NCBI RefSeq assembly: GCF_001642725.1
Contig: NZ_LSUQ01000008.1
Span: 1 to 64,000 of the forward strand
Source of the DNA: Ferroacidibacillus organovorans
GTDB lineage: Bacteria > Bacillota > Bacilli > Alicyclobacillales > SLC66
DNA: 64,000 nucleotides
Direction: 5' to 3'
A program made the translations under genes and the position numbers. Below the pieces are notes generated by a model. It was not told where the DNA came from. It saw nothing but the letters and a program-made list of their open reading frames with translations, and did no database searches. Below, piece after piece: positions 25,220-34,285 of the stretch. Every line of letters starts with the position of its first letter. Positions within the stretch are counted from its first letter, which is position 1.

Positions 25220-25801
25220 ATGAAAAAATTACTATTGCCACTTCTAGCCACGGCATTGTTCCTCGCTGGATGTGGGACTGCTGTATCAGCGGCAACAAAC
25301 ACTGCCGCAAACCAAACTACAAATGTCTCTACCAGTCAACCCATTTCCAAAAGTCCCTTGGTTGGAAAAATGGCACCAAAATTCTCGTTACAAACGTTGA
25401 ATGAGAAATCCACTGTTAGCCTTCAGCAACTTTTAGCCAAGAAGAAGATTTTATTGATCAACGCTTGGGCTTCTTGGTGCTATCCATGTCAGCAGGAAAC
25501 GCCTGATTTGATCGCAATGTCCAAAAAATATGCTGGTCAAGTCCAATTTGTTGGCGTCAACATGACAAGTGATGACTCCGTTTCGGCTGCAACGACTTTC
25601 GTTCAGAAATATGGCATATCGTACCCCGTGCTCCTTGACTTAAAAGGAACATTCGCACATAACTATCAAATTATCGGGTATCCAACGACATTTGTCCTCG
25701 ATCCGAACGGAACGCTTGTAAATATTCATCTAGGGCTACTCACAAAAGATCAAATCGAGCAGCTTATCACCCAGGCCAAGAACGGGATCGCGGTACACTA
25801 A
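25220..25801 (+). CDS. thioredoxin-like (TlpA/ResA-type) lipoprotein
   Basis: 193 residues. Signal peptide with lipobox LFLAGC, so it is anchored on the outside of the membrane. The thioredoxin domain has the active site ASWCYPCQQETPDL and the cis-Pro in IGYPTTFVLDPNG. TlpA/ResA proteins reduce disulfides outside the cell, for cytochrome c maturation or metal-site assembly. The ATG at 25220 follows AAGGAAGTGG. It stands next to the copper cluster and has two relatives at 40163 and 41439. Confidence 0.85.
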   Translation: MKKLLLPLLATALFLAGCGTAVSAATNTAANQTTNVSTSQPISKSPLVGKMAPKFSLQTLNEKSTVSLQQLLAKKKILLINAWASWCYPCQQETPDLIAMSKKYAGQVQFVGVNMTSDDSVSAATTFVQKYGISYPVLLDLKGTFAHNYQIIGYPTTFVLDPNGTLVNIHLGLLTKDQIEQLITQAKNGIAVH

Positions 25802-25845
25802 AACGGAGGGAAGGTTGCCCCTCCCGCCAATTTTACATCCATAGT

Positions 25846-26052
25846 TCAGTTTGTATCGTAGCCAGCGTCTTCGACGGCTTCCTTTAGAGATGCCACACTG
25901 GTCTTACCCTCGTCGAAGGTCACGGTTGCCTTTGCCCCGTCGAGATCAACCTTTGCTTCTTGTACGCCTTCCACTCCAGTGAGTGCTTTCGTCACCGAAC
26001 TCACGCATCCGCCGCAGGTCATACCTTTTACTGTAATCGTTGCCGTTGCCAT
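25846..26052 (-). CDS. copZ: copper chaperone CopZ
   Basis: A 68-residue HMA protein: TITVKGMTCGGCVSSVTKAL holds the MxCxxC copper site, and EAVEDAGYDTN is the usual C-terminus. It carries Cu(I) to the CopA ATPase. The ATG at 26052 follows GGGAG by 9 bases; an upstream in-frame ATG at 26061 is too close to that site. Last gene of the csoR-copA-copZ unit, 73 bases after copA. A GGAGGG/CCCTCC hairpin (about 25804-25826) lies after it. Confidence 0.92.
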   Translation of the reverse strand: MATATITVKGMTCGGCVSSVTKALTGVEGVQEAKVDLDGAKATVTFDEGKTSVASLKEAVEDAGYDTN

Positions 26053-26125
26053 ATCTTTCATCTCCCTTTGTATGATGGTCGTTTTGAAATCCCGGCTTAT
26101 CTTGTATTACGCCAATGATTCCTGG

Positions 26126-28504
26126 CTACACCCCCCTCCCCAGGCGCAGGCGACGAAGTAACAAGCTGTTTGAAATGACACTTACGGAACTCAGCGCCAT
26201 CGCCGCCCCAGCAATGACAGGACTCAATACCCCAGCGGCGGCAAGCGGGATGCCAAGCACGTTATAGAAGAACGCCCAGAACAGATTCTGACGAATCTTC
26301 TTCATTGTTGCTTTGGATAGATGAATGGCATCGACCACACCATGTGTTCGTGCATTCATCAGCGCAATGTCGGCAGCTTCAATCGCCACATCGGCACCTG
26401 TCCCCATCGCGATACCAACATCAGCCGCTGCCAAAGCTGGAGCGTCGTTGATGCCGTCCCCAACCATGGCGACAATCCGACCATCCTTGCGTAGAGACTC
26501 CACTTTTGATGCTTTGTCGGCCGGTAGTACCCCGGCGATCACGTTGGTGATCCCTACCTGTGCAGCGACAGCCTTCGCTGTTCGTTCGTTGTCGCCGGTA
26601 ATCATCCATACTTCGATGCCCATGTTCTGCAATTCACGAACAGTACTATTTGCATCCTCTTTGAGGATGTCGGCAATCGCCACGACGCCCATTACCCGAT
26701 TTGCATCGGCAACCATGACGGCTGTCTTACCGGCTTCTTCAAATACGGACAAGACATCGTCTGGAATGCGTTCAACACCCTGCTCAGTCAGCCAACGGCG
26801 ATTCCCAATTCGAATCTTTTGACCGTCAACCCGACCTTCAATCCCCTTTCCTGGTATCGCTTCGACATGCGAAACTGTTTGCGCGCCAATCCCTTTTTCT
26901 TCCGCGTACTGTACGACGGCCGCACCGAGCGGGTGCTCGCTTTGCGATTCGAGGGCCGCAGCCAACCGAAGCAATTCTGTTTCAGAAACCCCTTCACCCG
27001 TCCAGAGATCCGTCACCGTCGGCTTCCCTGATGTGATGGTGCCGGTTTTATCAAAGATTACGGTGTTGATTTTATGAGCCAATTCGAGATGCTCACCGCC
27101 TTTGATGAGAATCCCGGATTCAGCACCAAGGCCTGTGCCAACCATGATCGCAGTCGGTGTGGCCAATCCCAGGGAACACGGACAAGCGATGACCAGCACC
27201 GCGACGGCCGCAAACAGCCCATGCGACCATCCACCAAATATCCCCCAAAGCAGCAGCGTGAGCAGTGCAATCGCAAGCACGATCGGTACAAAAATGCCAG
27301 AAATCTTATCTGCGAGTCTCTGCACAGGTGCCTTCGAACCCTGCGCTTGGTCAACCAAACGAATGACTTGCGCCAGTGCGGTGTCTGCTCCGACCTTTGT
27401 CACTTCCATGGTAAAGGCTCGTGTTTGGTTGACCGAAGCCCCGACCACCGGTTCCCCCACCTGCTTCTCCACAGGCAAGGGCTCTCCAGTGAGAAAAGAT
27501 TCATCCACTGAGGTATTGCCCTCGGTAATCACCCCGTCGGTCGGGACCTTCTCACCAGGGCGAACCTTCACGATGTCCCCGACTCGCAGTTGTTCCACTG
27601 GTACATCACTTTCCTGACCGTCATGCAACACATGGGCGACTTTAGCGCCGAGCTTCGCCAAGGCCTCCAAGGCCGAGCTGGATTTTGCCTTGGCCCTGGC
27701 CTCCAGCAGTTTACCCATGAAAATCAACGTAATGACCGTCGCTGAGGAGTCAAAGTAAATGTTCGAACTCCCCATGAATGTAAGCACCACACTATAAACG
27801 TAAGCCACGGATGTGCCAAGCGCGACCAACACGTCCATGTTGGCCGCCCCGCCCCGAAGGGAATGATATGCTCCCTTATAAAACCGCCACCCAACGTAAA
27901 ACTGGACAGGTGTGGCAAGGACAAGGCTGAACCAATTGGGCATAAAGGCCATCTTGCCGGTAAGCATGTACAGCATCTGTGCCACGAGTGGCAAGGTCAA
28001 CACAACGGAGAACCAGAACTTCGCCAGTTCTCGTTTGTATACGCGCTGTTTCCGGAGTTTCTCCTCTTCTGCCACTTGTTTTGATGCCAAAGTCGCACCA
28101 TACCCGGCCTTTTCAACTGCCTTAATGATGTCCGCTTCTTGAATCACGCCAGATACATAGGATATATGCGCTTTCTCTGAAGCCAAGTTCACATTGACTG
28201 TTTTGACTGCATCTACCCTGCCGACCACTTTTTCAATACGAGCGGCACATGCAGCACAGGTCATGCCTGTGATGTTCAGGTCGACCTCCCGAATCGGAAC
28301 ACCATAGCCAGTCTTTTCAATCTTCTCTACCACGTCGCGCCACGTCGTTTCACCGTCCAGAACCACCCGTGCTCGCTCAGAAGCGAGATTGACATTGATT
28401 TCTTTTACCCCAGGCATCTTGGAAACGTTTTTTTCGATACGTGCTGCACACGCGGCACACGTCATCCCTTCAATCGGCAACGTGACTTCTGCTACTTCTG
28501 GCAT
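26126..28504 (-). CDS. copA: copper-exporting P1B-type ATPase CopA
   Basis: 792 residues. Two N-terminal HMA domains with GMTCAAC (residues 13-19 and about 80-86), eight membrane segments, the metal-path motif [11 protein letters not shown], the phosphorylation motif [16 protein letters not shown], the HP motif ([13 protein letters not shown]) and the hinge [20 protein letters not shown]. This is a full-length Cu(I) exporter. AGGGGGTG lies before the ATG. It follows csoR by 24 bases, so CsoR controls it directly. Confidence 0.95.
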   Translation of the reverse strand: MPEVAEVTLPIEGMTCAACAARIEKNVSKMPGVKEINVNLASERARVVLDGETTWRDVVEKIEKTGYGVPIREVDLNITGMTCAACAARIEKVVGRVDAVKTVNVNLASEKAHISYVSGVIQEADIIKAVEKAGYGATLASKQVAEEEKLRKQRVYKRELAKFWFSVVLTLPLVAQMLYMLTGKMAFMPNWFSLVLATPVQFYVGWRFYKGAYHSLRGGAANMDVLVALGTSVAYVYSVVLTFMGSSNIYFDSSATVITLIFMGKLLEARAKAKSSSALEALAKLGAKVAHVLHDGQESDVPVEQLRVGDIVKVRPGEKVPTDGVITEGNTSVDESFLTGEPLPVEKQVGEPVVGASVNQTRAFTMEVTKVGADTALAQVIRLVDQAQGSKAPVQRLADKISGIFVPIVLAIALLTLLLWGIFGGWSHGLFAAVAVLVIACPCSLGLATPTAIMVGTGLGAESGILIKGGEHLELAHKINTVIFDKTGTITSGKPTVTDLWTGEGVSETELLRLAAALESQSEHPLGAAVVQYAEEKGIGAQTVSHVEAIPGKGIEGRVDGQKIRIGNRRWLTEQGVERIPDDVLSVFEEAGKTAVMVADANRVMGVVAIADILKEDANSTVRELQNMGIEVWMITGDNERTAKAVAAQVGITNVIAGVLPADKASKVESLRKDGRIVAMVGDGINDAPALAAADVGIAMGTGADVAIEAADIALMNARTHGVVDAIHLSKATMKKIRQNLFWAFFYNVLGIPLAAAGVLSPVIAGAAMALSSVSVISNSLLLRRLRLGRGV

Positions 28505-28528
28505 TCAGCTCACCCCCTAGTTTTTCTG

Positions 28529-28819
28529 TCATGCTTTTGTGAATTGCCGAATGATTTCCATCAATTCGTCGATTTTCTCGGTACTGTCAGCATTTGCTGC
28601 CAGTGCATCTTTGACGCATCCTCGCGTATGCGATTCAAGAATTGACAAGGCAACTTGGTGAGTGGCGCTCTTTATCGCGGCCAACTGAACGAGGATGTCC
28701 ACGCAGTATCGATCCTCTTCAACCATCTTATGAACGCCTCGAACCTGACCCTCGATACGTTTTAATCGGCCCAAGAGTTTTGCACTTTGTGAAGCATATC
28801 CGTGCGTTGACTGTTCCAT
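28529..28819 (-). CDS. csoR: copper-sensing repressor CsoR
   Basis: 96 residues, all helical, of the CsoR/RcnR family. The Cu(I) ligands are present: Cys in EEDRYCVDILVQLAAIKSA, His and Cys in ESHTRGCVKDAL. With copper bound it leaves DNA and the operon is transcribed. First gene of csoR-copA-copZ; its promoter contains a pseudo-palindromic operator (28850-28864). Similar sites lie in front of the membrane gene at 30409 and the multicopper oxidase at 32621. Confidence 0.93.
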   Translation of the reverse strand: MEQSTHGYASQSAKLLGRLKRIEGQVRGVHKMVEEDRYCVDILVQLAAIKSATHQVALSILESHTRGCVKDALAANADSTEKIDELMEIIRQFTKA

Positions 28820-28849
28820 AAAATCATCCCCTCAGCTTCATTTATACAA

Positions 28850-28874
28850 TACCCCTGTAGGGTACGCAAGTCAA
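28850..28874 (-). promoter_or_regulatory. csoR promoter with CsoR operator in the spacer
   Basis: On the minus strand TTGACT (28869-28874) is followed after 17 bases by TATTGT. The spacer holds TACCCTACAGGGGTA (28850-28864), a CsoR-type operator with G-tracts flanking a short AT-rich or TA centre. Confidence 0.75.
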
Positions 28875-28978
28875 CATGTCGCATGTGAGACCATTAACCG
28901 GACTCATGATTGCTGATTTGGGCGGCCAAACACTTTCGGCTGTGCATATTCTGCCCTTGACGAGAGGGGGCATTTGCC

Positions 28979-29980
28979 ATGCACAGTAGAAGAGTGGGTA
29001 CAACCAAGTTGGTGGCCCCGGATATCGGATTTCTTCCGTGTCAAATGGTTCAAGGGTTCAAGCATTTTCATCTGATTGCGGAACCCGTTCAACAAACCTT
29101 GACGAACGGTGTGACCATCAACGCGTGGGGATATAACGGGTCTACACCCGGTCCTGTCATGGTTGTTTCTCAAGGAGACCGAATCCAAGTTGCTTTTACC
29201 AATCGTTTACCAGAAGAGACATCCATTCACTGGCACGGCCTCATCGTACCGAACACTGTGGATGGCGTTCCGGGAATCGAAGCTGGTCCTGTCGTAAAAC
29301 CAGGTGAGACGTACGTATATGACTTTGTTATCCGTCAAGCTGGAACTTTTATGTACCATGCACATACAATGGACGCTCAGCAAGAAATGATGGGTCTCGC
29401 TGGGATGATTGTGTCTTTGCCGGAACGGCAAATGGTAAACCGGGAGTACATCATCCTCTTGCAGGAATGGGCGGTGAAAACAGGAGCGGACATGGGTATG
29501 AGTGGAATGGGAATGGGGAAAACATCCATGACGACGAAGAGCGACATGCAGTCAACAATGGAGAAAGCCACCGAGCAACTGCCTAGCGGAAAAGCCCTTG
29601 ACATCGACCCGATGAGTATGGACTACAATTACTTCACCATGAATGGTAAATCATTTCCTGACACCACGCCCCTTCGTGTGCGATACGGTGAAAAGGTTCG
29701 AATTCGCTTAGGAAACCTGAGTATGGACTCACATCCCATGCACTTGCATGGACATGAGTTTCAGGTTATCGCTGGAGACGGATCGACGCTCCCGATTCCA
29801 TGGTTCAAAAATACGATCAATGTCGCCCCCGGTGAGACATGGGATATCGAGTTCCAGGCCAATAATCCCGGCATATGGGCGTTTCATTGTCACAAGCCAC
29901 ATCACACAACGAACGATCACAAGACAGACGTGGGTGGTATGTTTACGACGTTGAATTATAGCCGGCGAAGTACATTATGA
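28979..29980 (+). CDS. multicopper oxidase, no signal peptide
   Basis: 333 residues of the two-domain nitrite-reductase/laccase type. Copper ligands: HWHGL, MYHAH, HPMHLHGHEFQV and FHCHKPHH. A Met-rich loop (MGMSGMGMGKTSMTTKSDMQ) precedes the second domain. It is close to the oxidase at 31422-32621 (shared VNAWGYNGSTPGP-type core) but lacks that protein's signal peptide and first ~40 residues: it starts MHSRRVGTTKLVAPDIGF. Either it acts in the cytoplasm or the 5' end has been lost. GAGAGGGGG lies before the ATG. Divergent from csoR, so both may share the operator region. Confidence 0.85.
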   Translation: MHSRRVGTTKLVAPDIGFLPCQMVQGFKHFHLIAEPVQQTLTNGVTINAWGYNGSTPGPVMVVSQGDRIQVAFTNRLPEETSIHWHGLIVPNTVDGVPGIEAGPVVKPGETYVYDFVIRQAGTFMYHAHTMDAQQEMMGLAGMIVSLPERQMVNREYIILLQEWAVKTGADMGMSGMGMGKTSMTTKSDMQSTMEKATEQLPSGKALDIDPMSMDYNYFTMNGKSFPDTTPLRVRYGEKVRIRLGNLSMDSHPMHLHGHEFQVIAGDGSTLPIPWFKNTINVAPGETWDIEFQANNPGIWAFHCHKPHHTTNDHKTDVGGMFTTLNYSRRSTL

Positions 29981-29998
29981 CCGAGATCAAGAGCCTGG

Positions 29999-30409
29999 TC
30001 ATCGAAATTGAGCGCGCCGAACCACCGTGAGATACAGCATCACTTCAATCGCGACAAGAACGCACTGAATGACCCAAATCACGGTAGAATCAATCATCCC
30101 AATGAGCATTACGCTCATAGAAACACTCATCAGGGTTGCTATGCAGGATTCAGTCATATCAAGTACGCTAAACGGCTTCATCATCAAAACCATAGGCAAA
30201 CAAACTGTAGCAACCGGAATAATGATGGCGAGGCTTTTGCTGCCTGTGGTCAATTCGATAAGCATAGCAAAAATGAACGCCAAAGACATGCTGTTCAGCA
30301 TGCAAATCCGCATTTGTAACGATTTGTTGACATGGTGCATTTTTGCCACGATTTTGTAACAGGCAAAAAAACCAATGATTGATCCAAAGAAGCTCGTAAC
30401 CAACAACAA
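29999..30409 (-). CDS. membrane protein of unknown function under a CsoR-type operator
   Basis: 136 residues with four hydrophobic segments (SFFGSIIGFFACYKIVA, SLAFIFAMLIELTTG, LAIIIPVATVCLPMVLM, VMLIGMIDSTVIWVIQ), Met-rich. TTG start at 30409 with GGAG 8-9 bases upstream. I recognise no family. A CsoR-like operator (30440-30454) sits about 30 bases upstream, so it is probably copper-induced. Convergent with the first multicopper oxidase, 18 bases apart. Confidence 0.65.
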   Translation of the reverse strand: MLLVTSFFGSIIGFFACYKIVAKMHHVNKSLQMRICMLNSMSLAFIFAMLIELTTGSKSLAIIIPVATVCLPMVLMMKPFSVLDMTESCIATLMSVSMSVMLIGMIDSTVIWVIQCVLVAIEVMLYLTVVRRAQFR

Positions 30410-30439
30410 AATTCATCACTCCAGCAAGTGTTTGTACAA

Positions 30440-30454
30440 TACCCTATATAGGTA
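30440..30454 (-). promoter_or_regulatory. CsoR-type operator
   Basis: TACCCTATATAGGTA is nearly palindromic and matches the csoR operator in outline (TACCCT-n-AGG-n-TA). It lies next to a TATTGT -10-like box on the minus strand, the same arrangement as in front of csoR. Confidence 0.65.
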
Positions 30455-30587
30455 TATATGCACACACTGCGTCAGGCTTGCCTATATATTTGAGAAGAAA
30501 CGTCGACCTGTAATGGACTGCTCTTCACTTTGGTGAACGATTATCATCTATCGTATACCCCACCAGTTCTCCTTTACATGTAGCCAC

Positions 30588-31304
30588 TCATTCATGGGCA
30601 TGTCCAGAATGATGTGCTTCCTGGTGATTACGCTCTAGATGAGAACCTCCATGGCCCATCATGTGTGAACTGCCCATACCATGCTTCATTCCCCTTGCGA
30701 CCATCCACCAGTTGATTGGATAGGTCACAATGGAACCAACCAAAATGCTAATAGACATGACCAACCAGAATGTCGGTGACCACGGGGACATCACAGACCA
30801 CCCGCGCATTAGGAAATACATCGTCGGGAACATGCCCACCACCATGAACGTCAGCGATAAAAGTTCAGCCCAGAAGCCCGTACGAACAGCGGCTCGAAAG
30901 GTAATCTGGTTCATGTGCATAATCGGGATGGTTTGAAACAAAAGCCAACCAACCAAAAAACCCACAATGTATTCTACCCCCATGTCGACATACATGGGGG
31001 TGCCAAGTGATGAGGTGACAGCGGCAGCCGCCACAATGCCTAAGGCATCTCCTGCGACACAGTGAATCACAGAACCTGTCGCCTGTTTCCACATGGGCGC
31101 AACAAACTTGTCATGTGTACCTGGTTCTGGCTCTCGACAACTCGTGATGTAGATTAAAAGCCCAAGAACGCCAAGGTAAAGTGTGATCAGTACCCATGCC
31201 ACTTTCATCATGTTCATAATCTCAGGTTGATGACGCAGATCATATATGAGCCAAATCACACTGACGATTGAGAGAACGCCCCACAAAGTAGCAACTATAT
31301 TCAC
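30588..31304 (-). CDS. DUF4396-family membrane protein with His-rich tail
   Basis: 238 residues, about six membrane segments. The central part, GSVIHCVAGDALGIVAAAAV, VEYIVGFLVGWLLFQ, HMNQITFRAAVRTGFWAELL and SWW-like PINWWMVARGMKHGMG, fits DUF4396. The C-terminus (HMMGHGGSHLERNHQEAHHS) is rich in His and Met, as in metal-binding tails. The GTG at 31304 has AGAGAGGTG upstream and is better than the in-frame start at 31349. DUF4396 proteins often sit with copper oxidases and P-type ATPases; function unknown. Confidence 0.78.
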   Translation of the reverse strand: MNIVATLWGVLSIVSVIWLIYDLRHQPEIMNMMKVAWVLITLYLGVLGLLIYITSCREPEPGTHDKFVAPMWKQATGSVIHCVAGDALGIVAAAAVTSSLGTPMYVDMGVEYIVGFLVGWLLFQTIPIMHMNQITFRAAVRTGFWAELLSLTFMVVGMFPTMYFLMRGWSVMSPWSPTFWLVMSISILVGSIVTYPINWWMVARGMKHGMGSSHMMGHGGSHLERNHQEAHHSGHAHE

Positions 31305-31421
31305 TCTTTCACCTCTCTCGCTGAACTGTACGACTGTTATTATCGGCAATCATTCCTACTTTAACACCTTATCGGCGAAAAGGTGGCAAGCGAATCGCCC
31401 GCCACCTGAGTTGTGCGCCGA

Positions 31422-32621
31422 TCAGGTCCCGTTCATTGTGGTCGACGCCATATTCATTCCGCCCATGGAATTGTTCATTGAAGACGATGCGTCAGTGTTT
31501 CCCTCGGAAGAATTAGAGCTTGAAGACGTTTTTGGTTGCCCATCCTGATTGAAAAATGGCGGCCAAGGAGTCCCCTGATAATGGAACACAGTCAGCATGC
31601 CACCTTCTTGACCGTTAAGTCCCGCTGTATGATGTGGCAAATGGCAATGGAAAACCCACGTTCCTGGATTGTTCGCTGTGAACTCAATGTCATACGTTTC
31701 CCCAACACCCACATTGATGGTGTTGGCCAGATACTGCGCCGATTTCGGTAAAGGGTTGCCATCCTTAGCAACAACCAAAAAGTTATGTCCGTGTAAGTGT
31801 AGCGGATGGCTTTGCATACTCAGATTGCCAATTCTCACGAGAACCTTTTCGCCTTTTTTCACTTCCATCGGTGTCGTTGCAGGGAACTGCTTTCCATTGA
31901 AGGTGAATGTATTCCAGTTCATACCTTCCGGATTGACATCGTACGTTCCGGCTGGCACCTGGCCCTCGCCGTACGCCGGCATACTCATTCCGCCCATGCT
32001 ACCCGGCTTCTGTAACTGCCATTCTTGCAGAAGAATTGTATAATCTCGATTGACTGTCTGTCCGTCAATTTTACCGCCATTCTTCGGTAGAGAAATGAAC
32101 ATACCGTCGAGCCCCATCATCTCTTGCGTGGAAGGCTGAACATGTGAATGGTACATGAATGTACCTACTTGTTTGACGGTGAATTCATATGCATAACTCT
32201 TTCCCGGTTGAATGGCCGGCCCTGGTTCTATTCCGGGAACACCGTCCATGTTGTTGGGTACAATGAGTCCGTGCCAATGAACACTGGTTGGCACTTTCAA
32301 ATGGTTGCTCACCACAATTTTAACCCTATCGCCCTCGTGAACAACGATCGTGGGACCGGGGGTGCTTCCGTTATATCCCCATGCGTTCATAAATACACCC
32401 TTTGAAACTTCCTGCTTCACCGATTCAGCAACCAAGTGAAACACTTTCACACCATTTTCAAACGTGTATTGTGCCTGCGGTGTATCGGGTGTTACCACCT
32501 TCGCCTCACTTGTTGCGGCAGAAGCAACCGCGCCTTGTGTATTCCAAACTCCCCATCCAATGGCTGCGACAGCCACGACCAAAATCCCAACGATAAGAGT
32601 ACGTAAGCGATTCTTCTTCAA
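31422..32621 (-). CDS. exported multicopper oxidase
   Basis: 399 residues. N-terminal signal or anchor (RTLIVGILVVAVAAIGWGVW), then the two-domain copper oxidase with HWHGL, MYHSH, HPLHLHGHNFLVV and HCHLPHHTAG. The C-terminus is a Ser/Asn/Met-rich tail (SSSMNNSMGGMNMASTTMNG), probably copper-binding. TTG start at 32621 with GGAGGTG 6 bases upstream; a TTG at 32636 would overlap that site. It likely oxidises Cu(I) outside the cell. The promoter has near-consensus boxes with a CsoR-like G-tract in the spacer. Confidence 0.9.
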   Translation of the reverse strand: MKKNRLRTLIVGILVVAVAAIGWGVWNTQGAVASAATSEAKVVTPDTPQAQYTFENGVKVFHLVAESVKQEVSKGVFMNAWGYNGSTPGPTIVVHEGDRVKIVVSNHLKVPTSVHWHGLIVPNNMDGVPGIEPGPAIQPGKSYAYEFTVKQVGTFMYHSHVQPSTQEMMGLDGMFISLPKNGGKIDGQTVNRDYTILLQEWQLQKPGSMGGMSMPAYGEGQVPAGTYDVNPEGMNWNTFTFNGKQFPATTPMEVKKGEKVLVRIGNLSMQSHPLHLHGHNFLVVAKDGNPLPKSAQYLANTINVGVGETYDIEFTANNPGTWVFHCHLPHHTAGLNGQEGGMLTVFHYQGTPWPPFFNQDGQPKTSSSSNSSEGNTDASSSMNNSMGGMNMASTTMNGT

Positions 32622-32641
32622 GTATCTCACCTCCAACTAAT

Positions 32642-32670
32642 ACTATACGGGGGTACTGTACTTAGTTCAA
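32642..32670 (-). promoter_or_regulatory. promoter of the exported multicopper oxidase with CsoR-like site
   Basis: TTGAAC (32665-32670) and TATAGT (32642-32647) are 17 bases apart on the minus strand. The spacer contains AGTACCCCCGTAT, a G/C-tract like the CsoR operators in this cluster. Repression would block polymerase directly. Confidence 0.7.
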
Positions 32671-32911
32671 GTGATATGTTATCCTTAAGTCTAATGTTTC
32701 ATGTTTTTGTCACAACGCAGTCCAATCTGGAAACAAATAAAGGGGGCCACCGTATATCCCTACGTGAGCGCATTTCGGGATTCACTTGATACCGAAACAG
32801 ACGTTCAACATTTATGTGACAAGATGACTTCAAGGATTGGTCCAAACAGACGAGGTATATAATGAACTTTAAGCGTTGCTGTCAATGCGAGAACAAAGGA
32901 GCTGACTACAC

Positions 32912-33130
32912 TTGAGCATACTGAGAGAATTGTTCGGAGGCGGGCACCATGGTGGGCACGGAGAGCACCATGGCGGGCACGGAGAGCACCATGGTGGGCA
33001 TGAAGAGCACCACGGCGGACACGAAGAGCACCACGGCGGACACGAAGAGCACCACGGCGGACACGAAGAGCACCACGGCGGACACAAAGAGCACCATGGT
33101 GGGCACCACGGTCGAATTTGGCACGATTAA
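32912..33130 (+). CDS. histidine-repeat metal-binding protein
   Basis: 72 residues: a leader MSILRELFGGG, eight tandem heptads of the form HHGGH(G/E/K)E (residues 12-67), and a short tail ending RIWHD. More than 25 histidines, no cysteine, no signal peptide. TTG start with AAAGGAG 10 bases upstream; a strong terminator follows. Proteins like Hpn store or buffer nickel, copper or zinc; copper is likely here from context. Reverse-strand frames across the repeats are shadows. Confidence 0.75.
   Translation: MSILRELFGGGHHGGHGEHHGGHGEHHGGHEEHHGGHEEHHGGHEEHHGGHEEHHGGHKEHHGGHHGRIWHD
32945..33112. repeat. eight 21-bp tandem repeats encoding HHGGHxE
   Basis: The unit CACCA(T/C)GG(T/C)GG(G/A)CA(C/T) plus GAAGAG-like end repeats in exact 21-base steps. 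Copies 4-6 are identical; the outer copies differ at a few third positions, showing recent internal duplication. Confidence 0.9.
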
Positions 33131-33134
33131 GTAC

Positions 33135-33164
33135 AAAAGGTCGGCCCTTTGCGGCCGACCTTTT
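33135..33164. terminator. strong bidirectional terminator
   Basis: AAAAGGTCGGCC and GGCCGACCTTTT pair over 12 bases around CTTTGC, with A-run before and T-run after. It serves the His-repeat gene and the convergent gene at 33176. Confidence 0.85.
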
Positions 33165-33175
33165 GTGATCTTCGT

Positions 33176-33700
33176 TTAAGGCATGTTCGCCGGGATTTGA
33201 TACGATGGGGGTGAGACAAACTTTGAACCGATTTCAATCACAATGTTTTCTTGATTCTTGAGCTTGATCGACCTGAGATCTCCTTTGAATAGCTGACCGT
33301 TCACGTACACCTTCACTGACTTACCGAAGATTGCTTTCGGATATTGCTGCCAGATGTCAAGAAACTGTCCCAATGTAAAGTTACGCTGGGACGGTGCCTC
33401 CACATGAATGACACCAGTGGTATCATGGGTGTGGATCCAGTACAAACAGGAACCGCTATTGTGTATCCCGATTTGCGACGGAATAGTCGTCTGTTTCCCA
33501 TTATCAATGATGTATAAATGTGTGTGTAACCTCACTTGGAAATGTTCAGTACTGTCACAAGATATGCCATCAACCGTGGGGAATCCTCCACCAGCTTCAC
33601 TTCCCGCTGGATGCTTTTGATTGTACCCATACAGCACAAGAAAAAATGCGACCACCACAGCCGCTACAATCGCCGAAAAAATGGCCGTTCCTTTAGTCAT
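33176..33700 (-). CDS. membrane-anchored hypothetical protein with conserved histidines
   Basis: 174 residues: an N-terminal anchor (IFSAIVAAVVVAFFLVLYGY) and an extracellular domain. The pattern CDSTEHFQVRLHTHLYI, then CLYWIHTHDTTGVIHVEAPS and FTLGQFLDIW, with paired His-x-His, looks like a metal site; I know it only from unnamed proteins. The final part KVYVNGQLFKGDLRSIKLKN resembles a small beta domain. It shares the copper cluster and a terminator with the His-repeat gene. The likely role is extracytoplasmic copper handling, inferred from context. Confidence 0.7.
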   Translation of the reverse strand: MTKGTAIFSAIVAAVVVAFFLVLYGYNQKHPAGSEAGGGFPTVDGISCDSTEHFQVRLHTHLYIIDNGKQTTIPSQIGIHNSGSCLYWIHTHDTTGVIHVEAPSQRNFTLGQFLDIWQQYPKAIFGKSVKVYVNGQLFKGDLRSIKLKNQENIVIEIGSKFVSPPSYQIPANMP

Positions 33701-33743
33701 TTCTTCACCTCAATATCGTGTATTGCAACAGACTTCCGAACTT

Positions 33744-34190
33744 TTACACTCGTGTCGCCACTCCGCTTTTCATATTCCTCGGCATCGATTTGACGTATAG
33801 CACACCCCACAAGACAAATCCCACAACAGTCGAAATCACCATTAGTGGTATGTTGATCGTCATATACATGCCCAAGTACATGATGACACCACCAACAAGG
33901 GCCGGAATGATAAATCTTCTGCGGCGGATACCAATTGAAACTGTGACCAACAAAACGGAAACTACCAAAATAACGGGGCCGAATTTGAGGATCGTCTCAA
34001 GCCATCCGGGTGACGACCCAGACATACTATTCATTCCCATACCGGACATAGACATAGCCGACATCGATCCCGAAACAACCGCACCCGCGACACCTATTGC
34101 CGCCAAGATCATGGATCCCATACAAACGATACAACCGACAATACCAAGGATACCGCTCATTCTACTGCCAAATCTCATCCCGCGTTTCAT
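33744..34190 (-). CDS. Met-rich membrane protein of unknown function
   Basis: About 148 residues from MKRGMRFGSRMSG (34190); an ATG at 34226 is an alternative. Four hydrophobic segments and a Met/Ser loop (SMSAMSMSGMGMNSMSGSSP) between the first two. Such Met motifs bind Cu(I) in copper proteins. It is the first gene of a minus-strand pair with the gene at 33176. A copy of IS at 34286 lies about 100 bases upstream and may have cut its promoter. Confidence 0.6.
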   Translation of the reverse strand: MKRGMRFGSRMSGILGIVGCIVCMGSMILAAIGVAGAVVSGSMSAMSMSGMGMNSMSGSSPGWLETILKFGPVILVVSVLLVTVSIGIRRRRFIIPALVGGVIMYLGMYMTINIPLMVISTVVGFVLWGVLYVKSMPRNMKSGVATRV

Positions 34191-34285
34191 CAGCCTACCC
34201 TGTCCCTCCCCGAACCTGGACTGCACTCACTGTGTTAAAAAATCTTTTAATCTACCCTACCTCGGCATCGTATAAGTGTCAATTA

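Noticed and set aside
27074-27617. Plus-strand frames of 145 and 171 codons
   Set aside because: Antisense to copA, which has all P-type ATPase motifs.
32869-33179. CRISPR-like or reverse-strand cysteine/proline-rich proteins in the 21-bp repeats
   Set aside because: The repeats are contiguous without spacers and encode His heptads in a frame with a ribosome binding site; reverse frames are shadows.
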